Below, piece by piece: positions 49,047 through 62,557 of a stretch of 64,000 nucleotides of DNA (positions are counted from its first letter, which is position 1; every line of letters starts with the position of its first letter). The notes under the pieces were generated by a model, which saw nothing but the letters and a program-made list of their open reading frames with translations, searched no databases and was not told the origin of the DNA. Made by a program: the position numbers and the translations under genes. The stretch comes from Betaproteobacteria bacterium (GTDB lineage Bacteria > Pseudomonadota > Gammaproteobacteria > Burkholderiales > UBA3065): positions 1-64,000 of the forward strand of contig JAIXXL010000009.1 in NCBI GenBank assembly GCA_027490755.1. Reading direction: 5' to 3'.

Positions 49047-52000
49047 GCGCCACCGCCGGCAGCGTCGCGACGCCGCTCGAACCAGCGCGTCACCCAGACA
49101 AAGAAGGTCGGCACGAAATAGATGGCGAGGAAGGTCGCCGCGAGCATGCCGCCCATCACCCCGGTACCGGCCGACTGGCGCGCGCCGGCGCCAGCACCGG
49201 TCGACAGTGCCAGCGGCACAACGCCGAGGATGAACGCCAGCGAGGTCATCAGGATCGGGCGGAAGCGCAGGCGCGCGGCCTCCAGCGCCGCCTCGGCCGC
49301 AGCCATACCGTGGCTGTGGCGGTGGGTGGCGAACTCGACGATAAGGATGGCGTTCTTGGCAGCCAGACCCAGCAGCGTCACCAGTCCGATCTGGAAGTAG
49401 ACGTCATTGGTCAGCGGCGGTATCGGCAGACCCGTCAGGCTGAACAGGAAGTTGCGCAGCCAGACCATTCCCAGCGCGCCGAAGGTACCGAAGGGCAGGG
49501 CGAGCAACACTGCCAGCGGCAGGCTCCAGCGCTCGTATTGCGCCGCCAGGATCAGGAAGACCATCAGCACCGCGAGCACCATGGCGAAGGCGCCGGTGCC
49601 GCTGTTGCGCTTCTCCTGGAACGAGGCGCCGCTGAACTCGTAGGTGAAGTCGGGCGGCAGCGTCTTGGCAGCCACGCGCTCCACCGCCGCCAGCGCCTCG
49701 CCCGAGCTGATGCCGGGCGCGCCGGACCCGAGGATCTTGACCGAAGGCAGGTTGTTGAAGCGGTTGATGGTGTCGGGGCCGCTGGCGTACTGCACGTCGA
49801 CCAGGGTCGATATCGGGATCAGTTGCCCGGTGGTACTGCGCACCATCACCCGGCCGACGTCCTCAGGCGTGCGTCGGTAGCCGGAGTCGGCCGACATCAG
49901 CACCTGCCAGGTTCGGCCGAACTTGTTGAAGTCGTTGACGTAGTAGGTGCCCATGGTCGCCGACAGGGTGCCGAAAAGCAGGTCCAGCGGCACCCCCAGC
50001 TGTGCCGCCTTTTCACGGTCGACCTCGATACGCAGTTGCGGCGTGTTGGCTCGCCACAGCGTCTGCGCGGTCTTGAACGCAGGGTCCTTGGCGGTCTCGG
50101 CGAGGAACTGTTGCGTCACCTCGGCCAGACGCTTCGGGCCGCCCTCGCCACGGTTCTGGATGTTCACCTCGAAGCCGCCGGCCTGCCCCAGACCAAAGAT
50201 GGCTGGCGGCATGAAGGCGAGCGCCAGGCCCTCCTTGAGGTCGGCGGTCTTGGCGTAGAACTCGCCGACCATGGCGCCGCTCGGGAGCGTCCTGTCGTCC
50301 CAGTGCACCTGCGTCACGAACACGGTGGCCGCGCTATTGCTGTAAGACCCGCCAAAAAAATTGAAGCCGGTGAACGCCACCACGTGTTCGTTGATCGGGT
50401 TGGTGCGAATACGGCTGACTACCTCGTTTACCACGCGGTCGGTGCGGTCGAGGGTGGCGCCGTCTGGCAGGAACACTGCCGAGATGTAGTAGCCCTGGTC
50501 CTCGTCGGGGACCAGCGAGTGCGGCGTGCGTTGCCACAGCAGGGCAGTCGCCGCCAGCATCAAGCCAAACAGCACCGCAGCGACACCGCCGCGGCGGATC
50601 ATGAAGGTCACGCCACGGCCGTAGCGGTCGGTGACGCGGCCGAACCAGCCGTTGAACCAGCGCGTGAAGCGGTTGCCGCTGTCATCCTGATGTGGCTTGA
50701 GGATGATGGCGCACAGCGCCGGGCTGAGGGTGAGCGCGACCAGCGCAGAGATCAGCACGGCGATCGAGATGCTCACCGCGAACTGCCGGTAAAGCTCGCC
50801 AGCCAGACCGCCTAGGAAGCCGATCGGCACGAATACGGCGGTGAGCACCAGCGAGGTGGCGATGATCGGCCCGGTGACCTGCTCCATCGCGCGGATGGCG
50901 GCATCGCGGGGCGACAGGCCCTCCTGGCGCATCACCCGCTCGACGTTCTCGAGCACGATGATGGCGTCGTCGACGACGATGCCGATGGACAGCACCAGGC
51001 CGAACAATGTGAGCGTGTTGATGGTGTAACCGAGCATCAGCAGCCCGGCAAAGGTGCCCACCAGCGAAACCGGCACCGCCAGCATGGGGATGAGCGTCGC
51101 GCGCCAGGTCTGCAGGAACAGCAACACCACCAGGAAGACCAGGATCATGGCCTCGACCAGCGTCTTGATCACGCCGCGGATCGACACCTCGACGAAGCGC
51201 GTCGTGTCGTACGGCACCAGCACCTCGAGTCCGGGCGGGAAGGCCGACTCCATGTCGGCGATGGTGGCGCGGACCTCGGCGCCGACCTTCAGCGCGTTGG
51301 CGCCGGGGCGCAGGAAGATGCCGACCAGCGTTGCCGGCTTGCCGTCGATGCGGCCCATGAACTCGTAGTCGGCAGAGCCCAGCTCGACCCGGGCGACGTC
51401 GCGCAGCCGCACCTGTGAGGTGGCGCTGCCGGTGCGGACGATGATGTTCTCGAAGGCCGCGACCTCGGAAAGCCTGCCCTGGGTGGTGATGGTGTAGACC
51501 AGCTCCTGGTCCTTGATCGGCTGCTGGCCGACCTTGCCCGGAGCGAACTGCGCGTTCTGCTGGTTCACCGCGGCGATCACATCGCCAGGGGTCATGCCCA
51601 GCGTCGCCAACCGGTCCGGCTTGAGCCAGATACGCATGGCGTAGTTCTTGGCGCCGAAGATCTGCACGCCAGTGGTGCCCTGGATGCGCTTGAGCCTGTC
51701 CAGCACGTTCAGGGTGACGTAGTTGCTGGTGTAAAGGTCGTCGAAGCGACCATCCGGCGAGTAGAAGGCCAGCACCTGCAGGAAGCTGGAGGAGCCTTTC
51801 TCCACCGTCACACCCTGCCGGCGCACCTCCAGCGGCAGGCGCGCCTCGGCCTGCTTGACCCGGTTATTGACGTCTAGCGCTGCCTTGTCGGCGTCTGTGC
51901 CGATGTCGAATGTGACCTGGATCTGCAGTACGCCGCTCGAGGCGGAGGTGCTGCTCATGTAGAGCATGCCCTCGACGCCGTTGATCTGGGCCTCTAGCGG

Positions 52001-52192
52001 CGCAGCCACGGTGGACTCCAGCACCTCGGCCGAGGCGCCCGGGTAGACCGCGGTCACGGTGACCACCGGCGGTGCAATGTCGGGATACTGCCCGACCGGC
52101 AGCGCGCGCATGGCGGCGAAGCCGGCGATCAGGATCAGGAAAGACATCACCGCCGCGAAGATCGGGCGGTCGATGAAGAAACGCGACAGCAT
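49043..52192 (-). CDS. RND multidrug efflux transporter, HAE1/AcrB type
   Basis: Inner-membrane proton antiporter of 1049 residues that captures drugs or hydrophobic compounds from the periplasm. It begins MLSRFFIDRPIFAAVMSFLIL, typical of HAE1 pumps. Proton-relay residues are visible: two aspartates in LSIGIVVDDAIIVLENVERV (TM4) and the lysine in GLAAKNAILIVEFA (TM10). The docking and porter domains are full length. It is not a heavy-metal (CzcA) type. Substrates cannot be inferred. No TetR-type regulator is next to it in this window. Confidence 0.95.
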   Translation of the reverse strand: MLSRFFIDRPIFAAVMSFLILIAGFAAMRALPVGQYPDIAPPVVTVTAVYPGASAEVLESTVAAPLEAQINGVEGMLYMSSTSASSGVLQIQVTFDIGTDADKAALDVNNRVKQAEARLPLEVRRQGVTVEKGSSSFLQVLAFYSPDGRFDDLYTSNYVTLNVLDRLKRIQGTTGVQIFGAKNYAMRIWLKPDRLATLGMTPGDVIAAVNQQNAQFAPGKVGQQPIKDQELVYTITTQGRLSEVAAFENIIVRTGSATSQVRLRDVARVELGSADYEFMGRIDGKPATLVGIFLRPGANALKVGAEVRATIADMESAFPPGLEVLVPYDTTRFVEVSIRGVIKTLVEAMILVFLVVLLFLQTWRATLIPMLAVPVSLVGTFAGLLMLGYTINTLTLFGLVLSIGIVVDDAIIVLENVERVMRQEGLSPRDAAIRAMEQVTGPIIATSLVLTAVFVPIGFLGGLAGELYRQFAVSISIAVLISALVALTLSPALCAIILKPHQDDSGNRFTRWFNGWFGRVTDRYGRGVTFMIRRGGVAAVLFGLMLAATALLWQRTPHSLVPDEDQGYYISAVFLPDGATLDRTDRVVNEVVSRIRTNPINEHVVAFTGFNFFGGSYSNSAATVFVTQVHWDDRTLPSGAMVGEFYAKTADLKEGLALAFMPPAIFGLGQAGGFEVNIQNRGEGGPKRLAEVTQQFLAETAKDPAFKTAQTLWRANTPQLRIEVDREKAAQLGVPLDLLFGTLSATMGTYYVNDFNKFGRTWQVLMSADSGYRRTPEDVGRVMVRSTTGQLIPISTLVDVQYASGPDTINRFNNLPSVKILGSGAPGISSGEALAAVERVAAKTLPPDFTYEFSGASFQEKRNSGTGAFAMVLAVLMVFLILAAQYERWSLPLAVLLALPFGTFGALGMVWLRNFLFSLTGLPIPPLTNDVYFQIGLVTLLGLAAKNAILIVEFATHRHSHGMAAAEAALEAARLRFRPILMTSLAFILGVVPLALSTGAGAGARQSAGTGVMGGMLAATFLAIYFVPTFFVWVTRWFERRRDAAGGGA

Positions 52193-52204
52193 CAGTGCGA
52201 CCGG

Positions 52205-53434
52205 TCAGCGCGCGGCCGGGGCGGCGGGGGCTGTCTGCGGCGTGTCGACGATCACGGCCATGCCCGGCTTCAGGCGCATCACGCCGTCGGTGATGATGGA
52301 TGTGCCGGCGGCGAGCCCCTTGCGGATGACCCAGCTGCGCCCGCCCTGTTCGGCCGGCAGGTCGACCCATTCTCCGACCTCGACCGGGATCGGCACCACC
52401 ACCGTCTCCCCGGCCTTGTCCTTTTCTACGGTCAGGACCATCTTTTGCGCCGGACCATCGAGCACCGCGCGTTGCGGCACCACCACCGCGCCAGGCAGGG
52501 TCGCGCCGGTCAGCACGATGCGGACGAACTCGCCGGGGCGCACGCGCTGTTCAGCGTTGGGCAGACTGGCGCGGTATTCGAAGGCGCCGGTCCTCGGGTT
52601 GGCGCCCGGGCTGGTGAAGGAGATGCGACCCGGCGTGGCCACCTCCGAGCCGTCGGCCAACCTTACCCGCGCAGCCATGCCACCGGCCGGCGTGCGGATA
52701 CGGCCCTCGCGCAGGTCGTTCTCCAGTCGCACCCGCTCGCTGTCGGCGAGGCTCCAGACGATGTAGAGCGGATCGACCTGCACCAGGCTGGTGAGTCGCT
52801 CCGGATCCTGCGGGCCGACCAGCGCGCCCTCGACCTTCTCAGCGCGGCCGACGAGGCCATCGACCGGGGCGGCGACGCGCGCATAACCAAGCTCCAGACG
52901 CGCCTGACGCACTGCCGCTTCGGCCTGCAATACCTGTGCCTTTGCCGCCTCTACAGCTGCCATGGTGGCCTCGGCGGCAGAGCGTGCGTCATCGGCGGCC
53001 TTCTGACCGATGACGCGGTCGGCGGCCAGCGGCGCCAGCCGGTTCGACTCGCGGTTGGCTTGATCGGACTGCGCCTGTGCCTGCAGCACCTGCGCCCGTG
53101 CCTGTGCCAGTTGCGCCTCGGCGCGGCTGACAGCCGCCTCAAAGGGGCGGGTGTCGAGCGTGTAGAGCGGGTCGCCCGCACGCACCCGGCTGCCCTCGGT
53201 GAAGTGGCGGCGCTCGATATGACCGGCCACCCGGGCCCGGATGTCGATCTCGCGCGATCCGCTGGCCTGTGCCGGGTATTCGAAGGTGATGGGGGCGTCG
53301 ATCTGCTGCGCCGGTGCCAGTGCCACATGCGGCGGCGGCAGGCCGGTCATCATCTTGGGCATGTCGTCAGACTTGCCGCAGCCGGTCAGGCTAGCCAGCA
53401 GGGCGAGGAGCAGTGTTCCTGATGGATAGCGCAT
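52205..53434 (-). CDS. RND efflux membrane fusion protein
   Basis: Periplasmic adaptor joining the pump to the channel. A lipobox (LLASLTGCGKS) anchors it to the inner membrane. It shows the barrel-sandwich lipoyl halves (IDIRARVAGHIERRHFTEGSRVRAGD and ARVAAPVDGLVGRAEKVEGAL), a long alpha-hairpin of AQ-rich heptads (about residues 110-190), and C-terminal beta-barrel and membrane-proximal domains. The ATG at 53434 gives 409 residues. It begins 5 bases after the stop of a pilin-like gene on the same strand. Confidence 0.94.
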   Translation of the reverse strand: MRYPSGTLLLALLASLTGCGKSDDMPKMMTGLPPPHVALAPAQQIDAPITFEYPAQASGSREIDIRARVAGHIERRHFTEGSRVRAGDPLYTLDTRPFEAAVSRAEAQLAQARAQVLQAQAQSDQANRESNRLAPLAADRVIGQKAADDARSAAEATMAAVEAAKAQVLQAEAAVRQARLELGYARVAAPVDGLVGRAEKVEGALVGPQDPERLTSLVQVDPLYIVWSLADSERVRLENDLREGRIRTPAGGMAARVRLADGSEVATPGRISFTSPGANPRTGAFEYRASLPNAEQRVRPGEFVRIVLTGATLPGAVVVPQRAVLDGPAQKMVLTVEKDKAGETVVVPIPVEVGEWVDLPAEQGGRSWVIRKGLAAGTSIITDGVMRLKPGMAVIVDTPQTAPAAPAAR

Positions 53435-53439
53435 GTCGC

Positions 53440-53895
53440 CTACCAGCACGTCGACACGCGGGCGTCGCCGGCACAACGTGCGTCGCCGGGTGCGGTGCCC
53501 TTGTGCCCGGTCTCGTCAAGGCTCAGCACACAAGCGCAGTCATCATCGGCGCTGGCCTGGCGCCCGAGTGGCTCGGCGGTGACGCGGAAGGTCTCGGCAG
53601 CGACTTCACCGGCAAAACGGTAATGGTTCGAGAGGTCCGCGGTACACGAGGCTGCCGGCACTACGCCGGCGGGGTAGGCGAGACTCGCGGCGCGCTCGCG
53701 CTCGAGCGCGGTGGCGAGCTGGCCGAGGCAGGCGGTGGCGGCCTGGCGCCGGGTACGGCTGGTCGACGCGTCGTAGCTGGCGATGGCGATCGCTGCAAGG
53801 ATGCCAACGATTGCCAAGGCCGCGAGCATCTCGAGGAGGGTGAACCCGGGGCTGCTGTGGCCCGGCGCGCGGCGTCCGCCGATGTCTTGCGGCAT
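53440..53895 (-). CDS. Type IV pilin-like protein with prepilin leader
   Basis: A small secreted pseudopilin or minor pilin. The type III signal is SSPG followed by FTLLEMLAALAIVGILAAIAIASY, with cleavage after Gly and the conserved Glu at +5. The ATG at 53895 gives a 151-residue precursor with a 17-residue leader; a TTG at 53916 would add seven residues. The C-terminal globular part has several cysteines (ASCTADL, DDDCACVL, ARCAGDARVSTCW), suggesting disulfide loops. It resembles PilE-like minor pilins. It is divergent from mutL and 5 bases upstream of the efflux operon, and no other pilus genes are nearby. Confidence 0.85.
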   Translation of the reverse strand: MPQDIGGRRAPGHSSPGFTLLEMLAALAIVGILAAIAIASYDASTSRTRRQAATACLGQLATALERERAASLAYPAGVVPAASCTADLSNHYRFAGEVAAETFRVTAEPLGRQASADDDCACVLSLDETGHKGTAPGDARCAGDARVSTCW

Positions 53896-53970
53896 GTTTT
53901 CTGGTGTAGTCGCCAAGCCCGCATTCTACCGCCATCCTGGCGCGCTTCCGCGGCTCGCTATACTCGCCGC

Positions 53971-55854
53971 ATGACGATCCTCAGGCTTCCCGACCTCCTC
54001 ATCTCGCAGATCGCCGCCGGGGAAGTCATCGAGCGGCCGGCCGCGGTGGTGCGTGAACTGGTTGAGAACTGCCTCGATGCCGGCGCCAACCGCATCGATG
54101 TCGAGGTCGAGGAGGGCGGCGCTCGCCGCATCCGTGTCGATGATGATGGCAGCGGCATCGGTCTCGATGACCTGTCGCTGGCGCTCGAGCGCCACGCCAC
54201 CAGCAAGATCGCCGCGCTCGAGGACCTCGAGGGCGTCGCCAGCATGGGCTTCCGCGGCGAGGCGCTGGCGTCGGTGGCTTCGGTGGCGCGGGTGGAACTG
54301 ACCAGCGCTGTCCCCGGCGCGACCCACGCCTGGCAGGTCCGCGTCGAGGGTGGCGCGATTGAGGGCGGCAGGCCGGTGCCGGCCGCGCGTGCGGTGGGGA
54401 CCACGGTCGACGTGCGCGACCTGTTCTTCAATACCCCGGCCCGCCGCAAGTTCCTCAAGTCGGCGAGCACCGAACGTGGCCATTGTGAGACCGTGCTGCG
54501 GCGCCTGGCGCTGGCCAACCCGCAGACAGCCTTCAGCCTGCAGTGTGACGGGCGGACGGTGTTCCGGGTCGGGCCGCAGTCGCAAGCCGAGCGCATCGTC
54601 GCCCTGCTCGGCGAGGTGTTCGACAGCGCGGGCCTGCCGTTCGATGGCGAGGCCGGTGGCACCCGGGTGCACGGCATCGCACTGCGACCGGAGCTGGCGT
54701 CTGCGAAGGACCAGCAGTACCTGTTCGTCAACCGGCGCTTTGTCCGCGACCGCATGCTGGCCCACGCCATCCGCGAGGCCTTCCGCGACATCCTGCACGG
54801 CGCCACGGCGCCGGCCTGCGTGATGTTCCTCGACACTCATCCGGCGCTGGTAGATGTCAACGTTCACCCAGCCAAGGCCGAGGTGCGTTTTCGCGAGCCA
54901 CAGGCGCTCTACCGCCTGGTGTTCCATACGCTTGAGCGGGCGCTTGCGGTCTCGATCGAGGGTGCCGGGGGCGGATCGGCCACCGCCGCACCTGCCGCAG
55001 GCGCCACAGGTCAGGAGATCGCCGCGCTGCGCTGGGGCACCCAGCAGAGCATCCCACTGCAGGTGGCTGACAGCCGGGCAGCGCCCGCCATGCCGGCTGC
55101 CTGGCGGGCGGCCCTGGGCGGTGCGATGGCATCGGACCGTGAAGCAGGATCCATCGTGTCGGGCGGCGCGTCGACACCGGCGGCCTGGAGCGGCCTGTCG
55201 TCAGCAGACAACGGTCACCGGCCCGGATCGAGCGCCGAAGCGCCGCCTCAAGTCGCGGAGCAGGCCGCTGAAGGTCCACCGCTTGGGCACGCCATCGGCC
55301 TGCTGCACGGCGCCTTCATCCTCGCGCAGAACGCTGCAGGACTGGTGGTCGTGGACATGCACGCGGCCCACGAGCGGATCCTTTACGAGCGCCTGAAGCG
55401 GCAGATGGATACGCGCATCGAGAGCCAGACGCTGCTGGAGCCGTTGCCTCTGGAGGTGAGCGAGGAGGCGGCAGCGGTGGTCGATGCGCATGGCGACGAA
55501 CTGCGCGCGCTGGGCGTCGACCTGTCGCGTTTTGGCGCGCAGATGGTGGCCCTGCGCGCGGTACCGGTGCTGCTCGGTCGCAGCGACGCGCGCCGCTGGC
55601 TGCCACGCCTGCTCGACGAATGGGCCAGCTTCGGCCGCAGCAGCGCGCTGTCGGCACGCCGCGACGCGTTCCTTGCGACCTGTGCCTGCCACGCCGCGGT
55701 GCGTGCCGGCCGCGCGCTCAGCGCCGTGGAGATGGATGCGCTGCTGCGCGACCTCGAGGCCACCGAACGCGGCGGCCACTGCAACCACGGGCGGCCGACC
55801 TGGCGCAGCCTGCCGCTGGCCGAGCTTGACGCGTTGTTCATGCGCGGGCGCTAG
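53971..55854 (+). CDS. mutL: DNA mismatch repair protein MutL (endonuclease type)
   Basis: Couples MutS mismatch recognition to downstream repair. N-terminal GHKL ATPase motifs: VRELVENCLDAGANRI, DDDGSGI and GFRGEALASV. The C-terminal region has the metal-dependent endonuclease motif DMHAAHERILYE (residue 462 on; consensus DQHAX2EX4E with Met for Gln), plus ACHAAVRAG and HCNHGRPTWRSL. This suggests a nicking MutL, as in bacteria without MutH. A long disordered linker (about residues 330-440) separates the halves. The ATG at 53971 gives 627 residues. It is followed by miaA, a widespread pairing. Confidence 0.96.
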   Translation: MTILRLPDLLISQIAAGEVIERPAAVVRELVENCLDAGANRIDVEVEEGGARRIRVDDDGSGIGLDDLSLALERHATSKIAALEDLEGVASMGFRGEALASVASVARVELTSAVPGATHAWQVRVEGGAIEGGRPVPAARAVGTTVDVRDLFFNTPARRKFLKSASTERGHCETVLRRLALANPQTAFSLQCDGRTVFRVGPQSQAERIVALLGEVFDSAGLPFDGEAGGTRVHGIALRPELASAKDQQYLFVNRRFVRDRMLAHAIREAFRDILHGATAPACVMFLDTHPALVDVNVHPAKAEVRFREPQALYRLVFHTLERALAVSIEGAGGGSATAAPAAGATGQEIAALRWGTQQSIPLQVADSRAAPAMPAAWRAALGGAMASDREAGSIVSGGASTPAAWSGLSSADNGHRPGSSAEAPPQVAEQAAEGPPLGHAIGLLHGAFILAQNAAGLVVVDMHAAHERILYERLKRQMDTRIESQTLLEPLPLEVSEEAAAVVDAHGDELRALGVDLSRFGAQMVALRAVPVLLGRSDARRWLPRLLDEWASFGRSSALSARRDAFLATCACHAAVRAGRALSAVEMDALLRDLEATERGGHCNHGRPTWRSLPLAELDALFMRGR

Positions 55855-55893
55855 CCGCAGGCTAGCTAGACACACCAGACGCGACATCGACGC

Positions 55894-56862
55894 ATGTCTA
55901 TCCCCCAGAGTGACCCCGACGCATCCACCCTGCCAGACGCGATCGCGCTGATCGGCCCGACCGCCAGCGGCAAGTCGTCGCTGGCACTGGAGATCGCCGA
56001 ACGGTTCGGCGCCGAGATCATCAGCGTCGACTCGGCGGCGGTCTACCGCGGCATGGACATCGGCAGCGCAAAACCGGTGCCGGCGGACTTGGCGCGGGCG
56101 CCCCATCACCTGATCGACATCGCTGACCCGCACCAGCCTTACTCGGCGGGGCAGTTCGTGCGCGACGCCCGTGACGCTGTCGCGGACATCCGGGCGCGTG
56201 GCCGGGTGCCGCTGCTGGCGGGCGGCACCATGCTCTATGTTCGCTCGCTGTTCATGGGCATCGCCGAGCTGCCGCAGGCCGACCCGGCGCTGCGCGCGTC
56301 GGTCGACGCCTTGTTTGATTCGCATGGCGTGGCTGCGATGCACGCCGAGTTGGGCCGCCGTGATCCGGTTGCTGCTGCCCGCATCAAGCCGGCTGACCGC
56401 CAACGTATCCAGCGTGCGCTCGAACTGCTCGAGCTCACCGGCCGCCCGCTCGACGAGCTCTACCGCGAGAACGCGCGGCCGCCAGCCGTGCGTGCAAGGG
56501 TGCTGGCATTACTGCCCTGCGACCGTGCGGCGCACCACGCCGCCATCGACGCGCGCTTTGCCGCCATGCTCGATGCCGGACTGGTCGACGAACTGCGGCT
56601 GTTGCGTGCCCGCTACCCCTTGCACGCCGACTTGCCGTCGATGCGCAGCGTCGGCTACCGGCAGGCTTGGGCGCACCTGGAGGGTGAGCTCGATCTCGCG
56701 GGCTTGGTGCAGCAGGGCCAGGCGGCCAGCCGTCAGCTCGCCAAGCGTCAGATGACCTGGCTGCGGCAACTGCCGCACGAGCTGGCGCTCGATCCGCAGC
56801 GACCAGACTGGCACGCGGCGGCAATGGACTGGGCCGCGGGGGCCTCCAGGGGGATGCGCTAA
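55894..56862 (+). CDS. miaA: tRNA dimethylallyltransferase MiaA
   Basis: Adds a dimethylallyl group to N6 of adenosine 37 in tRNAs reading UNN codons. The P-loop is ALIGPTASGKSSLALEIAERF. The substrate region reads DSAAVYRGMDIGSAKP (commonly DSxQVYRGMDIGTAKP), and the later motifs GGTMLYVRSLFMGIAELP and SMRSVGYRQAWAHLEGE are present. It is 322 residues long and 39 bp behind mutL. Hfq, often downstream of miaA, is absent here. Confidence 0.95.
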   Translation: MSIPQSDPDASTLPDAIALIGPTASGKSSLALEIAERFGAEIISVDSAAVYRGMDIGSAKPVPADLARAPHHLIDIADPHQPYSAGQFVRDARDAVADIRARGRVPLLAGGTMLYVRSLFMGIAELPQADPALRASVDALFDSHGVAAMHAELGRRDPVAAARIKPADRQRIQRALELLELTGRPLDELYRENARPPAVRARVLALLPCDRAAHHAAIDARFAAMLDAGLVDELRLLRARYPLHADLPSMRSVGYRQAWAHLEGELDLAGLVQQGQAASRQLAKRQMTWLRQLPHELALDPQRPDWHAAAMDWAAGASRGMR

Positions 56863-56877
56863 GGCGGCGCCGACCGC

Positions 56878-60407
<3,530 letters not shown>

Positions 60408-60454
60408 TGCGCCGCCTCGCAAGCGGGGCCCCACAAAACAACAAACCATAGTGA

Positions 60455-61747
<1,293 letters not shown>

Positions 61748-61763
61748 CGCTGGATGACATCGC

Positions 61764-62108
61764 ATGCGACTCGCGACCCTGGTCCTGCTGGCTGTCCTCG
61801 CGGTCCTGCAATACACGCTGTGGCTTGGCAAGGGCGGTTGGCTGCGCATCTGGTCGCTGGAACGCGACATCACCGCGCAGGCAGACAAGCAGCGTCAGCT
61901 GCGCGAGTCGAACGCGATCGGACAAGCGGATGTCGAGGACCTGCGGTCAGGTCTGGGTGCAGTCGAGGAGCGCGCCCGTCGCGAGATCGGCATGGTCCGC
62001 AGGGACGAGACGTTCTTTCAGTACCCCCAACGCAACGGGGCCGAAACCAACGTAACACCGCCCGCCGTTCCGGCGGATCAGGGGGCCGGTAATGCCAGCA
62101 AGCCATAG
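61764..62108 (+). CDS. ftsB: Cell division protein FtsB
   Basis: Bitopic division protein that forms a complex with FtsL and FtsQ. It has a membrane helix at the N-terminus (LVLLAVLAVLQYTLWLG) then a coiled coil (SLERDITAQADKQRQLRESN) and the ARREIGMVRRDETFFQY motif typical of FtsB. It is 114 residues long. The ending after FFQYPQ is Pro/Ala-rich and not conserved. It overlaps the next gene by 17 bp and follows eno by 16 bp, the usual context. Confidence 0.93.
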   Translation: MRLATLVLLAVLAVLQYTLWLGKGGWLRIWSLERDITAQADKQRQLRESNAIGQADVEDLRSGLGAVEERARREIGMVRRDETFFQYPQRNGAETNVTPPAVPADQGAGNASKP

Positions 62109-62523
62109 GTCGCTCGTTGCGGCATTCGCCATGTTGGCCCTGGCGCCGGCCGCGCATGCCGTGATGTGGTACCCGGTGACCAACGACGAGCTCGCGATCG
62201 TCTCGCTCAACCAGGAGACCCTGCTCGCCAAGGGCAGTACCGTCTCTGCCGAGTTTCAGTATGTGTTCAAGAAAACGCTCACGCTGCCGTATGCGTCAGA
62301 TGACCATGCAGATACGTTCCGCCGCATGAAGACCTGGGTCGAGATCGATTGCGCAAAGAACACCCTGCGCGTTCTCGAGCGGACGCTGCTGGGCGAAAAA
62401 GGGGACAGGGTCGCCGAAGGTGTTCCCTCCGCACTCAAGCTGGCGCGCCCGGCAACCGGGCTCGACGCCATTGAATCGATGATGCTGCGGGTCGCATGCG
62501 GCGGCATCCAGGCGGCGGACTGA
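62092..62523 (+). CDS. Hypothetical secreted protein, possibly surface-adhesin E-like
   Basis: A 143-residue protein with a clear signal peptide (MPASHRSLVAAFAMLALAPAAHA). The mature part starts VMWYPVTNDELAIVSLNQETLLAKG, then has WVEIDCAKNTLRVLERTLLG and a final cysteine (MLRVACGG), so one disulfide is likely. The pattern of a Trp near the start, a central DC and a late AC recalls the surface-adhesin E-like family, but I am not certain. It overlaps ftsB by 17 bp and precedes a glycosyltransferase gene by 34 bp. Confidence 0.65.
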   Translation: MPASHRSLVAAFAMLALAPAAHAVMWYPVTNDELAIVSLNQETLLAKGSTVSAEFQYVFKKTLTLPYASDDHADTFRRMKTWVEIDCAKNTLRVLERTLLGEKGDRVAEGVPSALKLARPATGLDAIESMMLRVACGGIQAAD

Positions 62524-62557
62524 ATCCCGACCGGACACACGGAACAAGGGCACTGGA

